Positions 1 to 6,155 of a stretch of 8,384 nucleotides of DNA are shown piece after piece; the first letter of the stretch is position 1; each line of letters begins with the position of its first letter. Below the pieces are notes generated by a model. The model saw only the letters and a list, made by a program, of their open reading frames with translations. It searched no databases and was not told the DNA's origin. The DNA lies in contig CAXTVM010000077.1 of the NCBI GenBank assembly GCA_964247725.1, positions 1 through 8,384 of the forward strand. Direction: 5' to 3'. The position numbers were made by a program, and so were the translations under genes. This stretch comes from Lichenicola sp964247725. GTDB lineage: Bacteria; Pseudomonadota; Alphaproteobacteria; Acetobacterales; Acetobacteraceae.

Positions 1-300
1 GACCTGCTGCATCGCGGCTGGAGCGCCCGCCAGGCCGGCCGCTGGACCGGCCGCGCCTCCTCGCCTAGCCACGTCGAGACGCTGCTGGGCGCGCTGTCGC
101 CGGCAGCCGGACTGGTGACGGTGCTGGACGGCGCACCCTCCACCCTGTCCTGGCTGGGGGCGGTGCGCGGCATGCGCACCAGCCCGCTCGGCGTGGACCG
201 CTTCGGCCAGACCGGCGACTTGCCGGACCTCTACCAGACCTATCGCCTGGACGCCGACGCCATCGTCGAGGCAGCCGCCGAGCTGTTCCTGGAGGGATGA
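1..300 (+). CDS. C-terminal end of a transketolase/AceE-like 2-oxoacid dehydrogenase E1 component (partial, 5' end outside window)
   Basis: Frame 1 is open from the first base to the TGA at 298-300, giving the last 99 residues of a protein that starts upstream. The tail carries LGAVRG followed by GVDRFGQTGDLPDLYQTYRL and DADAIVEAA. This resembles the C-terminal domain of transketolase-fold thiamine-diphosphate enzymes, especially single-chain AceE-like pyruvate dehydrogenase E1 proteins, where a G-x-D-x-FG stretch precedes the last helices. In that family E1 decarboxylates the 2-oxoacid and reductively acylates the lipoyl group of E2. The next gene encodes an E2, and its ribosome binding site lies within the last codons here, so the two are almost certainly co-transcribed. 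Substrate (pyruvate or another 2-oxoacid) cannot be decided because the catalytic part is missing. An E1 beta subunit or a plain transketolase are less likely alternatives. Confidence 0.75.
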   Translation, partial: DLLHRGWSARQAGRWTGRASSPSHVETLLGALSPAAGLVTVLDGAPSTLSWLGAVRGMRTSPLGVDRFGQTGDLPDLYQTYRLDADAIVEAAAELFLEG

Positions 301-302
301 CC

Positions 303-1628
303 ATGTCGGTCGAAGTGACGATGCCGGCCCTGTCCCCCACCATGGAGAAGGGCAACCTGGCGCGGTGGCTGGTGCGCGAGGGCGACCCGGTCCGGGCGGG
401 TGACGTGCTGGCCGAGATCGAGACCGACAAGGCCAGCATGGAGTTCGAGGCCGCCAGCGACGGCGTGCTCAGCCGGATCATGGTCGCCGCCGGCACCGAA
501 GACGTGCCGGTCGGCACCGTGATCGCACTGATCAACGATGCGGCGGCCGCGGACGCGCGACCCGATGCGGCACCGGCGGGACCCGCTCCCGCCAAGACCG
601 CGGCCCCGGCTCCGGTCGCCGCCGCCCCGTCGCTGCCCGTGGCGCCCGCGGCATCGCCCGCGACGCCCGCCCCCGTGCCGCACGCGCCGCCGGCCGAGGT
701 GCTCGACACCAATTCGTCCGCGCCGCCGCCGGCCGTTCCGTCCGCCAGCCGGGCGAGCCCGCTGGCGCGGCGGATCGCCGCCGCCAAGGGCATCGACCTC
801 GGCCAGGTCCGCGGCTCCGGCCGCGGCGGCAAGATCCTGCGGATCGACGTGCTGCCGGACCCCGCCTCGGTGGCGGCCGCGGCGCCGGCCTCCGCCCCGG
901 CCGCACCGGCGGCGCCGGTCTATCCGCCGCCAGTCGGCATCCCGCACGAGGCGGTCAAGCTGTCGGGGATGCGCCGGACCATTGCCGCCCGGCTGACCGA
1001 AGCCAAGCAGACCGTGCCGCACTTCTACCTCAACGTCGACATCCGGCTGGACGCGCTGCTGGATCTGCGGCGCGAGCTCAACGCCGCCGCCGGCAATGGC
1101 GGGCTCAAGCTCTCGGTCAACGACTTCCTGATCAAGGCGCTGGCGATCGCGCTGGAGGAGGTTCCGGACGCCAACGTGCAGTTCGGCGGCGACCAGCTCT
1201 ACCGCTTCCGCCGGGCGGACGTGGCCATGGCGGTGGCGATCCCCGGCGGGCTGGTCACCCCGGTCATCGTCGACGCCGCGAACAAGCGCCTGACCCGCCT
1301 GGCCGCCGAGGCGAGGGACCTCGCCGCCCGCGCCCGCACCGGCCAGCTCACGCCGGAGGAGTATCGGGGCGGCACCGCGTCGATCTCCAACCTTGGCATG
1401 TTCGGCATGAGCTCGATCACGCCGATCCTGAACCCGCCGCAGGCGCTGATCCTGGGCGTCGGCGCCGGCGTCGAGAAGCCGTGGGTGCGGGACGGCGCCG
1501 TCGGGATCGCGACCGTCATGACGGCGACCGGCAGCTTCGACCACCGCGCGATCGACGGCGCGGTGGGCGCCGAGTTCATGCGCGGCTTCAAGAGGCTGGT
1601 GGAACAGCCTCTCGACATCCTGACCTAG
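303..1628 (+). CDS. pdhC: Dihydrolipoamide acetyltransferase, E2 of a pyruvate (2-oxoacid) dehydrogenase complex
   Basis: This 441-residue E2 transfers the acyl group from lipoyl-lysine to CoA and forms the core of the complex. Residues 2-78 are one lipoyl domain with the motif ETDKAS, Lys43 being the expected lipoylation site. An Ala/Pro-rich linker (about 81-150) leads to a peripheral-subunit-binding domain (about 151-183, ASPLARRIAAAKGIDL with GSGRGGKI). A second Ala/Pro linker then leads to the catalytic domain (about 216-441), which ends in DHRAIDG with catalytic His414 and Asp418. The N-terminus (MPALSPTMEKGNL) is typical of alphaproteobacterial and mitochondrial pyruvate dehydrogenase E2. 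ATG 303 is preferred because GGAGG at 291-295 sits 7 nt upstream. An in-frame ATG at 297 overlaps the E1 stop but touches the Shine-Dalgarno. No E3 gene follows. Substrate identity rests on family resemblance; another 2-oxoacid remains possible. Confidence 0.93.
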   Translation: MSVEVTMPALSPTMEKGNLARWLVREGDPVRAGDVLAEIETDKASMEFEAASDGVLSRIMVAAGTEDVPVGTVIALINDAAAADARPDAAPAGPAPAKTAAPAPVAAAPSLPVAPAASPATPAPVPHAPPAEVLDTNSSAPPPAVPSASRASPLARRIAAAKGIDLGQVRGSGRGGKILRIDVLPDPASVAAAAPASAPAAPAAPVYPPPVGIPHEAVKLSGMRRTIAARLTEAKQTVPHFYLNVDIRLDALLDLRRELNAAAGNGGLKLSVNDFLIKALAIALEEVPDANVQFGGDQLYRFRRADVAMAVAIPGGLVTPVIVDAANKRLTRLAAEARDLAARARTGQLTPEEYRGGTASISNLGMFGMSSITPILNPPQALILGVGAGVEKPWVRDGAVGIATVMTATGSFDHRAIDGAVGAEFMRGFKRLVEQPLDILT

Positions 1629-1642
1629 CGGTGGCGGGCGTG

Positions 1643-1671
1643 CCGGACGTCCGGACCTCGAAAGACCGGAC
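1643..1671 (+). terminator. Possible hairpin terminator after the E2 gene
   Basis: Fifteen bases after the E2 stop lies a perfect 12-bp palindrome (CCGGACGTCCGG, 1643-1654). Its right half GTCCGG can also pair with CCGGAC at 1666-1671 across an 11-nt loop. No T run follows, so this would be an atypical intrinsic terminator or simply an RNA 3'-end structure. It is placed here by position and symmetry only. Confidence 0.25.
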
Positions 1672-1742
1672 CCTGCGGCCACTCGACGTTGCCGTGCGGG
1701 AACGGCATGTAGGCTGGCGTGATCCTGACGCCCGTCCTGGCG

Positions 1743-1775
1743 GCGGTTCCGCGGGCGCTGGCCCGCGCGGACCGC
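1743..1775 (+). other. Strong GC-rich hairpin in the 200-bp gap upstream of the VOC gene
   Basis: The gap 1629-1828 between the E2 and VOC genes has no gene I can support. It contains a stem-loop whose inner stem CGCGGGC/GCCCGCG (1750-1756 with 1761-1767) closes a GCTG loop. An outer stem GCGGT/ACCGC (1743-1747 with 1771-1775) is separated from it by a small internal loop. It lies 54 nt upstream of the VOC start, so it may be in that gene's leader RNA or part of a transcription boundary. I see no convincing sigma-70 promoter in the gap. Confidence 0.3.
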
Positions 1776-1828
1776 TTCCGGACGAACCCCGACCCCATCG
1801 ACCACCCCAGCGAGAAGGACCTTCTGCC

Positions 1829-2449
1829 GTGGACAGCGACATGCCGATCATCAAGCCCAAGTTCCACCACGTCACCCTGAAGACCAATCGCCTGGACGAG
1901 ATGGTGGAGTGGTACAGCGTGGTGCTGGGCGCGCACGTGAACTTCAAGGACAAGTTCAACGCCTGGACCTCGAACGACGATGCCAACCACCGCGTCGCCT
2001 TCCTGGCGGCGCCGGGCCTCGGCGAAGACGAGAAGAAGAGCTTCCACAACGGCATGCACCACAGCGCGTTCGAGTACGACAGCTTCGACGACCTGATGGC
2101 GTCGTATCGGCGCATGGCCGACCTCGGCATCGCGCCCGCCTTCTGCCTGGACCACGGCCTGACGATCTCGCTCTACTACGAGGACCCGGAGGGCAACTTC
2201 GTCGAGCTGCAGAGCGATAACTTCGGCGACTGGAACCTGTCCGTCGAGTTCATGCGGACCTCGACGGACTTCCAGTCCAACCCCACCGGAACCCAGTTCG
2301 ACCCCGAGAAGGTCTACCAGGCCCACAAGACCGGCATGGACTTCAAGGTCCTGCAGGCGGCGGTGCGCAGGGGCGACTACCTGCCGACCGAGCACCACCC
2401 GATGGGCCTGCCGCCGCAGGCGCCGGCGGCGGCCACCGGCGCGCTCTGA
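1829..2449 (+). CDS. VOC-superfamily protein, possible extradiol-type dioxygenase or other metal-dependent enzyme
   Basis: This 206-residue protein has the paired beta-alpha-beta-beta-beta layout of the vicinal oxygen chelate (glyoxalase I/extradiol dioxygenase) fold. Module one begins KFHHVTLKTNRLDEMVEWY (His13/His14). Module two begins around MHHSAFEY (His77/His78) and ends SLYYEDPEGNFVELQSD (Glu126). His14, His78 and Glu126 occupy the positions of the His/His/Glu metal site in this superfamily, so a metal enzyme is likely. A C-terminal tail (about 131-206) ends in a Pro/Ala-rich stretch. The reaction and substrate are not determined; catechol-type ring cleavage is a family-level guess. The GTG at 1829 is chosen because AAGGA at 1815-1819 lies 9 nt upstream; ATG 1841 (202 residues) is the alternative but would leave a 21-nt spacing. 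A SnoaL-like gene follows 47 bp downstream on the same strand, probably in the same transcript. Confidence 0.85.
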   Translation: MDSDMPIIKPKFHHVTLKTNRLDEMVEWYSVVLGAHVNFKDKFNAWTSNDDANHRVAFLAAPGLGEDEKKSFHNGMHHSAFEYDSFDDLMASYRRMADLGIAPAFCLDHGLTISLYYEDPEGNFVELQSDNFGDWNLSVEFMRTSTDFQSNPTGTQFDPEKVYQAHKTGMDFKVLQAAVRRGDYLPTEHHPMGLPPQAPAAATGAL

Positions 2450-2496
2450 GGGCGCGCTGGCGGATGGACCGGGCGAGCGGTGAGGGAGGGCGGACG

Positions 2497-2931
2497 ATGA
2501 GCACCGATCGAGATGGCAGGCTGGCGCCCGGGGTTCGCGAGGCCGTGGAGGCCTTGGTGGCGGAGCATGCCTGGCTCATCGACCACGGACAGGCGGACCG
2601 GATCTCCGAGCTTTATGCCGAGGACGGGAAGATGTACGGCGTCGGTCCCGACCTGATCGGTCGCGACGCGATCGCCGCCTGGAGCCTGAGCCGCGCCGCC
2701 ATGCGCGACCGCGTGTCGCGGCATGTTTGCACCAACCTCCGCCTGGTGCCGGTCTCCGAGGACGAGGTGCACGGCACCTCGATCCTGGCGGTGTTCCGGC
2801 ATGACGGCCCCGGTGCGCGCCCGACGGTGCCGTTCATGGTCGGCGACTGCGAGGACGTCTTCCGCCGCGGCGCGGACGGCGCCTGGCGGATCGCCGAGCG
2901 CCGCATGACGCCGGCATTCGGCGGCGCCTGA
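2497..2931 (+). CDS. SnoaL/NTF2-like domain protein (nuclear transport factor 2 family)
   Basis: This 144-residue protein matches the small cone-shaped SnoaL/NTF2-like fold. An N-terminal helix pair (about 12-41, ending DRISELYAEDG) is followed by a strand and loop with GVGPDLIGRDAI (about 48-59), the SRHVCTNLRLVP strand (about 74-85), and the closing strands EDVFRRGADGAWRIAERRM. The pattern 'helix, LYAEDG, GRDAI, RHVxTN, DGxWRIAERR' is typical of family members that act as isomerases, dehydratases or ring-hydroxylating dioxygenase beta-like subunits. No specific activity can be read from it. The ATG at 2497 is chosen because GGGAGG at 2484-2489 is 7 nt upstream; an in-frame ATG at 2464 would add 11 residues but has a poorer site. 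It is likely co-transcribed with the VOC gene, which suggests the two act on one substrate, though this is inference. Its stop codon lies inside a hairpin shared with the convergent regulator gene. Confidence 0.85.
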   Translation: MSTDRDGRLAPGVREAVEALVAEHAWLIDHGQADRISELYAEDGKMYGVGPDLIGRDAIAAWSLSRAAMRDRVSRHVCTNLRLVPVSEDEVHGTSILAVFRHDGPGARPTVPFMVGDCEDVFRRGADGAWRIAERRMTPAFGGA

Positions 2932-2949
2932 CCGGGTCTGCGGTCAGGC
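2926..2949. terminator. Bidirectional hairpin between convergent genes, containing both stop codons
   Basis: GCCTGACCG (2926-2934) and CGGTCAGGC (2941-2949) form a perfect 9-bp stem around the 6-nt loop GGTCTG. The TGA of the SnoaL-like gene (2929-2931) lies in the left arm and the TGA of the minus-strand regulator (2944-2946) in the right arm, at mirror positions. Only 12 bp separate the two genes. No T run follows on either strand, so termination may be weak or helped by a factor, but position and symmetry fit a shared bidirectional terminator. Confidence 0.55.
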
Positions 2950-4371
2950 CAGGATCCGGTAGGGCACCACGCCGCGCTCGCCGGAGCCGACGTCCAGGGC
3001 GCGGCCGACCGGCGGCACCGCGCGGTGCCGGCACAGGGCGCGCTCGCAGGCGCGGCAGCCGGGCCCGATCGGCACCGCCGCCGCCGGGCTGCCGAGGTCG
3101 AGGCCGGCGGCATAGACGGTGAGCGGCGCATATTCGATCTCGCAGCCCAGCACCACGGCGACCGAGCGCGGCCGGCTCAGGTAGGCGCTGTCGCTGCGGC
3201 CCACGGTCCGGGCGATGTTGAGGTAGGTCACGTCGTCCGGGGTGCGCGCCAGCTGCACCAGGGTCTCGCCAGGGCGGGCGAACGCGCCGTAGACGTTCCA
3301 GAGCGGGCAGGGGCCGCCGAAGCGGGCAAACTGGAACCGCGTCGCCGAGGACCTCTTCAGCACGTTGCCGGCGATGTCGGTCTTGAGGAAGAAGAACGGC
3401 AGCCCGGGCGTGCCGGGGCGCTGCATGGTGCTGAGCCGGTGGCAGACCTGCTCGAAGCTGGCGCCGAACCGCCGCTGCAGCCGGGCCACGTCGTAGCGGA
3501 CCGCGCGCGCCTCCTCCAGGAACCGCGCGTAGGGCATCATCAGCGCGCCGGCGAAGTAGTTGGCAAGCCCGACCCGGGCCAGCGCCGTCGCCTCCGCGCC
3601 CGACAACGGGGTGCAGCGCAGCACCCGCTCGATCTCGCGCCGCTGCTCCAGCTGCGCCACCGCATGGGCCATCCAGAACACGCGGCTCTCGGTCGAGGCC
3701 TCCTCCGCCAGCGCCAAGCGGCGGGTCGCGCGGTTCAGCCTCCAGACCGTTCCGGTCCCCAGCAGCGCCGCGTCGGTGTCGACGATGATGCCGTGCCGGT
3801 CGCGGAGATAGCGCACCAGGTCGTCGCCCAGGCGCTCGCGGCTGAACCCTTGGGCCCCGACCAGGCTCTCGGCGGCGCGGTCGAGCCCGGCGAAATGGTT
3901 GCGGTGGTCCTGCACCCAGTCGCGCACCTCCTCGTAGGTCGAGCCGGCCCCATGATCCTGCGGCGCGTCCCGGCCCGCCGGTCCGGCCTGCTCGCGGCGG
4001 GCCTGGAACGCGCGATAGAGGGCCAGGAAGCGCTCCGCCACCACCGGGGCGGCCTGGATGCTGGCCTCCGCCTCGGCCAGGCTGACGATGCCGCCGCCGA
4101 ACAGTGGATCGGCGGTGGCCTGGCGCAGGTCGTGCGCCAGCCGCAGCGTCTCGCTGTCCTCGAAGGCGGAGACCGAGATGCCGAGACGCTCGGCCAGGCG
4201 GTGCATGACCCGGCGCGGCAGCGGCCGCTGGTCGCACTCGATCTGGCTCAGGTAGCTGGGCGACAGGCCGATCGAGCGGGCCAGGGCGGCCTGGCTGATG
4301 CGGTGCTGCTCGCGTAGGCGGCGCAGGCGCCCGCCGACGAACAGCCTCGGCGCCGCACCCGTTCGCAACAT
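2944..4371 (-). CDS. ScfR-family (short-chain fatty acyl-CoA) transcriptional regulator, probably of the methylcitrate cycle
   Basis: This 475-residue regulator begins with an XRE-type helix-turn-helix (about 16-71, RRLREQHRISQAALARSIGL then SPSYLSQIE). A middle IrrE/ImmA-like region (about 180-310) follows, with ANYFAGALMMPYARFLEEA. Where IrrE proteases have HExxH, this protein reads FWMAHAVAQLE (232-242), so the peptidase site is lost. The C-terminal domain has Cys355 (CPLW), Cys410 and a C-x2-C-x4-C cluster (Cys439, 442, 447). This layout matches the RamB/PrpR/MccR/PccR group, which respond to short-chain acyl-CoA. A 4Fe-4S cluster has been reported, as I recall, for mycobacterial PrpR, so the cysteines may bind one here. 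It is divergent from prpD-prpC-prpB, which points to control of propionate use. ATG 4371 has GGAG 10 nt upstream and fits the usual family start; a TTG at 4410 would extend it by 13 residues but would place the start within operator-like repeats. Whether it activates or represses cannot be read here. Confidence 0.9.
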   Translation of the reverse strand: MLRTGAAPRLFVGGRLRRLREQHRISQAALARSIGLSPSYLSQIECDQRPLPRRVMHRLAERLGISVSAFEDSETLRLAHDLRQATADPLFGGGIVSLAEAEASIQAAPVVAERFLALYRAFQARREQAGPAGRDAPQDHGAGSTYEEVRDWVQDHRNHFAGLDRAAESLVGAQGFSRERLGDDLVRYLRDRHGIIVDTDAALLGTGTVWRLNRATRRLALAEEASTESRVFWMAHAVAQLEQRREIERVLRCTPLSGAEATALARVGLANYFAGALMMPYARFLEEARAVRYDVARLQRRFGASFEQVCHRLSTMQRPGTPGLPFFFLKTDIAGNVLKRSSATRFQFARFGGPCPLWNVYGAFARPGETLVQLARTPDDVTYLNIARTVGRSDSAYLSRPRSVAVVLGCEIEYAPLTVYAAGLDLGSPAAAVPIGPGCRACERALCRHRAVPPVGRALDVGSGERGVVPYRILA

Positions 4372-4411
4372 CCGCAACCCGCTCCGTGATCCATACGCAA
4401 AAATCTGCAAT
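4362..4411. promoter_or_regulatory. Candidate ScfR regulator binding sites: four GCAA repeats in the divergent region
   Basis: Four direct copies of GCAA occur in 50 bp: 4365-4368, 4374-4377, 4397-4400 and 4407-4410. The best pair is TACGCAAA (4394-4401) and TCTGCAAT (4404-4411), with a 10-bp period or about one helical turn. Known ScfR-family sites, from memory of RamB and PccR work, contain TTTGCAAA-like half-sites, in PccR as two copies 4 bp apart. The match here is partial and the spacing is shorter. The upstream pair overlaps the regulator's own start region, which would suit autoregulation. The assignment is inference from position and motif resemblance. Confidence 0.4.
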
Positions 4412-4418
4412 ACGCGGC

Positions 4419-4447
4419 TTTATCCCGCCCGACGACAGGACGATAGT
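4419..4447 (+). promoter_or_regulatory. Weak candidate sigma-70-type promoter for prpD-prpC-prpB
   Basis: TTTATC (4419-4424) and GATAGT (4442-4447) are separated by 17 bp and lie 45 nt upstream of the prpD ATG, just downstream of the operator-like GCAA pair. The -35 match is poor, as might be expected for an activator-dependent promoter. The downstream leader can fold GCGGCC (4448-4453) onto GGCCGC (4466-4471). Confidence 0.2.
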
Positions 4448-4491
4448 GCGGCCCCGCGACGACCTGGCCGCCTGGCGTAGAGAACACTCCG

Positions 4492-5991
4492 ATGATCCTT
4501 CATGATGTCCGCGTTCATCCCGAGACCGATCGCCTGCCGCGCGAGGAGCAGCTGGCGTGGAAGATCGCGCAGGTGGCGGTCGATCCGGTGCCGGTCGACG
4601 ACGCGGTCGCCGAGATGATCGCCAACCGGCTGATCGACAACGCCGCGGTGGCGATCGCCTCGGTCAACCGCCATCCCGTGGTCACCGCCCGCGACCAGGC
4701 GCTGGCGCACGCGCGCCCGGGCGGCGCCACAGTGTTCGGGCTCGGGCCCGACGTGCGGGTGCACGCCGAGTGGGCGGCCTGGGCCAACGGCACCGCGGTC
4801 CGCGAGCTAGACTACCACGACACCTTCCTGGCCGCGGAGTACTCCCATCCCGGCGACAACATCCCGCCGATCCTGGCGGTGGCGCAGCAGCGCGGCATGA
4901 CCGGCGCCGCCCTCGTGCGCGGGCTCGCCACCGGCTACGAGATCCAGGTCGACCTCGTGCGCGCGATCAGTCTGCACAAGCACAAGATCGACCACGTGGC
5001 GCATCTGGGGCCGTCGGCCGCCGCCGGCATCGGCACCATGCTGGGCCTGCCGGCCGAGATCATCTACCAGTCGGTGCAGCAGGCGCTGCACGTCACGACG
5101 GCGACGCGGCAGTCGCGCAAGGGCGAGATCTCGTCCTGGAAGGCGTTCGCGCCCAGCCATGCCGGCAAGCTGGCGATCGAGGCGGTCGACCGCGCCATGC
5201 GCGGCGAGGGCGCGCCCAGCCCGATCTACGAGGGCGAGGACGGCGTCATCGCCTGGATGCTCGACGGCCGGGACGCCCGCTACCAGGTGCCGCTGCCCGC
5301 ACCCGGCGAGGCCAAGCGCGGCATCCTCGACACCTATACCAAGGAGCACTCGGCCGAGTACCAGAGCCAGGCGCTGATCGACCTGTCCTTCAGGCTGGGC
5401 AAGCAGGTCGACAACTGGGACGACGTCGAGAGCATCCTGATCGAGACCTCGCACCACACCCACTACGTGATCGGCACCGGCTCCAACGATCCGCAGAAGT
5501 TCGACCCGACCGCGTCGCGCGAGACGCTCGACCACTCGATCATGTACATCGTCGCCGTCGCGCTGCAGGACGGCGAGTGGCACCATGTGCGGTCCTACGA
5601 CCCGGCGCGGGCGCAGCGTCCGGACACGGTGGCGCTGTGGCGCAAGATCAGCACGGTCGAGGACCCGAGATGGACCGCGCGCTACCATTCCGAGGACGCG
5701 GACGTGAAGGCGTTCGGCGGCAAGGTGATCATCAAGCTGAAGAACGGCCGGGTGATCGCCGACGAGCTGGCGGTCGCCAACGCGCACACGCTGGGCGCCA
5801 CGCCGTGGACGCGGCCGGCCTACGTCAACAAGTTCAGGATCCTGACCGAGGGCATCCTGGACGACGCCGAGGCCGAGCGCTTCCTCGCCGTGGTGCAGCG
5901 GCTGCCGGAGCTCTCCGCGGACGAGCTTTCGGAGCTTACCGTGGCATTACCTCAAGGGAAGTTGGGCGTCGGGGCGAAGGGGATCTTCTAA
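4492..5991 (+). CDS. prpD: MmgE/PrpD family 2-methylcitrate dehydratase
   Basis: This 499-residue protein is a full-length PrpD, the cytoplasmic enzyme that dehydrates 2-methylcitrate in the 2-methylcitrate cycle of propionyl-CoA breakdown. Family hallmarks are visible: ELDYHDTFLAAEYSHPGDN (105-123), the His-rich HKHKIDHVAHLG stretch (162-173), SSWKAFAPSHAGK (214-226) and TKEHSAEYQSQA (283-294). The N-terminal helical domain (about 18-270) and C-terminal alpha/beta domain (about 275-460) of the MmgE/PrpD fold are both present. The ATG at 4492 is the only sensible start; the ribosome binding site is weak (TAGAGAA at 4478-4484). It is the first gene of the unit prpD-prpC-prpB, divergent from the ScfR-type regulator. 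Its stop codon adjoins a large palindromic element. A cis-aconitate decarboxylase-like or other MmgE activity is possible for the family, but the neighbours favour PrpD. Confidence 0.92.
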   Translation: MILHDVRVHPETDRLPREEQLAWKIAQVAVDPVPVDDAVAEMIANRLIDNAAVAIASVNRHPVVTARDQALAHARPGGATVFGLGPDVRVHAEWAAWANGTAVRELDYHDTFLAAEYSHPGDNIPPILAVAQQRGMTGAALVRGLATGYEIQVDLVRAISLHKHKIDHVAHLGPSAAAGIGTMLGLPAEIIYQSVQQALHVTTATRQSRKGEISSWKAFAPSHAGKLAIEAVDRAMRGEGAPSPIYEGEDGVIAWMLDGRDARYQVPLPAPGEAKRGILDTYTKEHSAEYQSQALIDLSFRLGKQVDNWDDVESILIETSHHTHYVIGTGSNDPQKFDPTASRETLDHSIMYIVAVALQDGEWHHVRSYDPARAQRPDTVALWRKISTVEDPRWTARYHSEDADVKAFGGKVIIKLKNGRVIADELAVANAHTLGATPWTRPAYVNKFRILTEGILDDAEAERFLAVVQRLPELSADELSELTVALPQGKLGVGAKGIF

Positions 5992-6135
5992 AGGCCAGGG
6001 CTCTGCCCTGGACCGCGTCCAAGGGGCCGTCATGCGCAGCGTGCTTCGCACGACGGCCCTTGGAACCCAATTCTTTAAGTAGCGGTTTCCAAAGGCGAGC
6101 CTTTGGCGGGGTCCAGGGGCAGAGCCCCTGGCCTT
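5991..6135. repeat. Multi-palindrome intergenic element between prpD and prpC
   Basis: About 145 bp consist almost wholly of inverted repeats. The outer arms 5991-6014 and 6110-6135 pair with each other apart from two single-base insertions. Each arm is also a hairpin on its own: CCAGGGC-TCT-GCCCTGG (5995-6011) and CCAGGGGC-AGA-GCCCCTGG (6113-6131). Inside are a second pair, TCCAAGGGGCCGTC (6018-6031) with GACGGCCCTTGGA (6052-6064), enclosing a small hairpin CGTGC-TTC-GCACG (6040-6052), and a perfect hairpin CCAAAGGC-GA-GCCTTTGG (6089-6106). The left arm starts on the last base of the prpD TAA. No ORF of interest is inside. It looks like a dispersed palindromic (REP/MITE-like) intergenic repeat, which in an operon could stabilise or process the mRNA or cause partial termination. 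Copy number elsewhere in the genome cannot be seen here. Confidence 0.8.
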
Positions 6136-6155
6136 AACTTCTGAGGGACAGCACC

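Noticed and set aside
541..760. Ala/Pro-rich repetitive stretch as a possible repeat element
   Set aside because: It encodes the flexible inter-domain linker normal for E2 proteins.
1699..1721. GGAAC...CGTG resembling an EcfG-type general stress promoter
   Set aside because: The spacing is 14 bp instead of 16-17 and the second element is not CGTT.
240..1805. A 521-codon open frame on the minus strand opposite the E2 gene
   Set aside because: Its translation is Arg/Gly/His-rich low-complexity sequence with no recognisable domain. The plus-strand frame encodes a textbook E2, so this is a high-GC shadow.
1481..1828. N-terminal extension of the VOC frame back into the E2 gene
   Set aside because: The extra residues have no homology-like pattern and overlap E2. 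GTG 1829 has a well-placed Shine-Dalgarno.
2834..4237. A second long minus-strand frame overlapping the regulator
   Set aside because: It is an out-of-frame shadow of the regulator gene, Arg/Ala/Gly/Pro-rich, with no start signal or domain.
3025..4317. A 430-codon plus-strand frame opposite the regulator
   Set aside because: The composition is biased and no family is recognisable, while the minus-strand frame has clear HTH and ScfR features.
4557..6137. A 526-codon plus-strand frame overlapping prpD
   Set aside because: It is the +2-shifted shadow of prpD, Arg-rich, and runs into the palindromic repeat.
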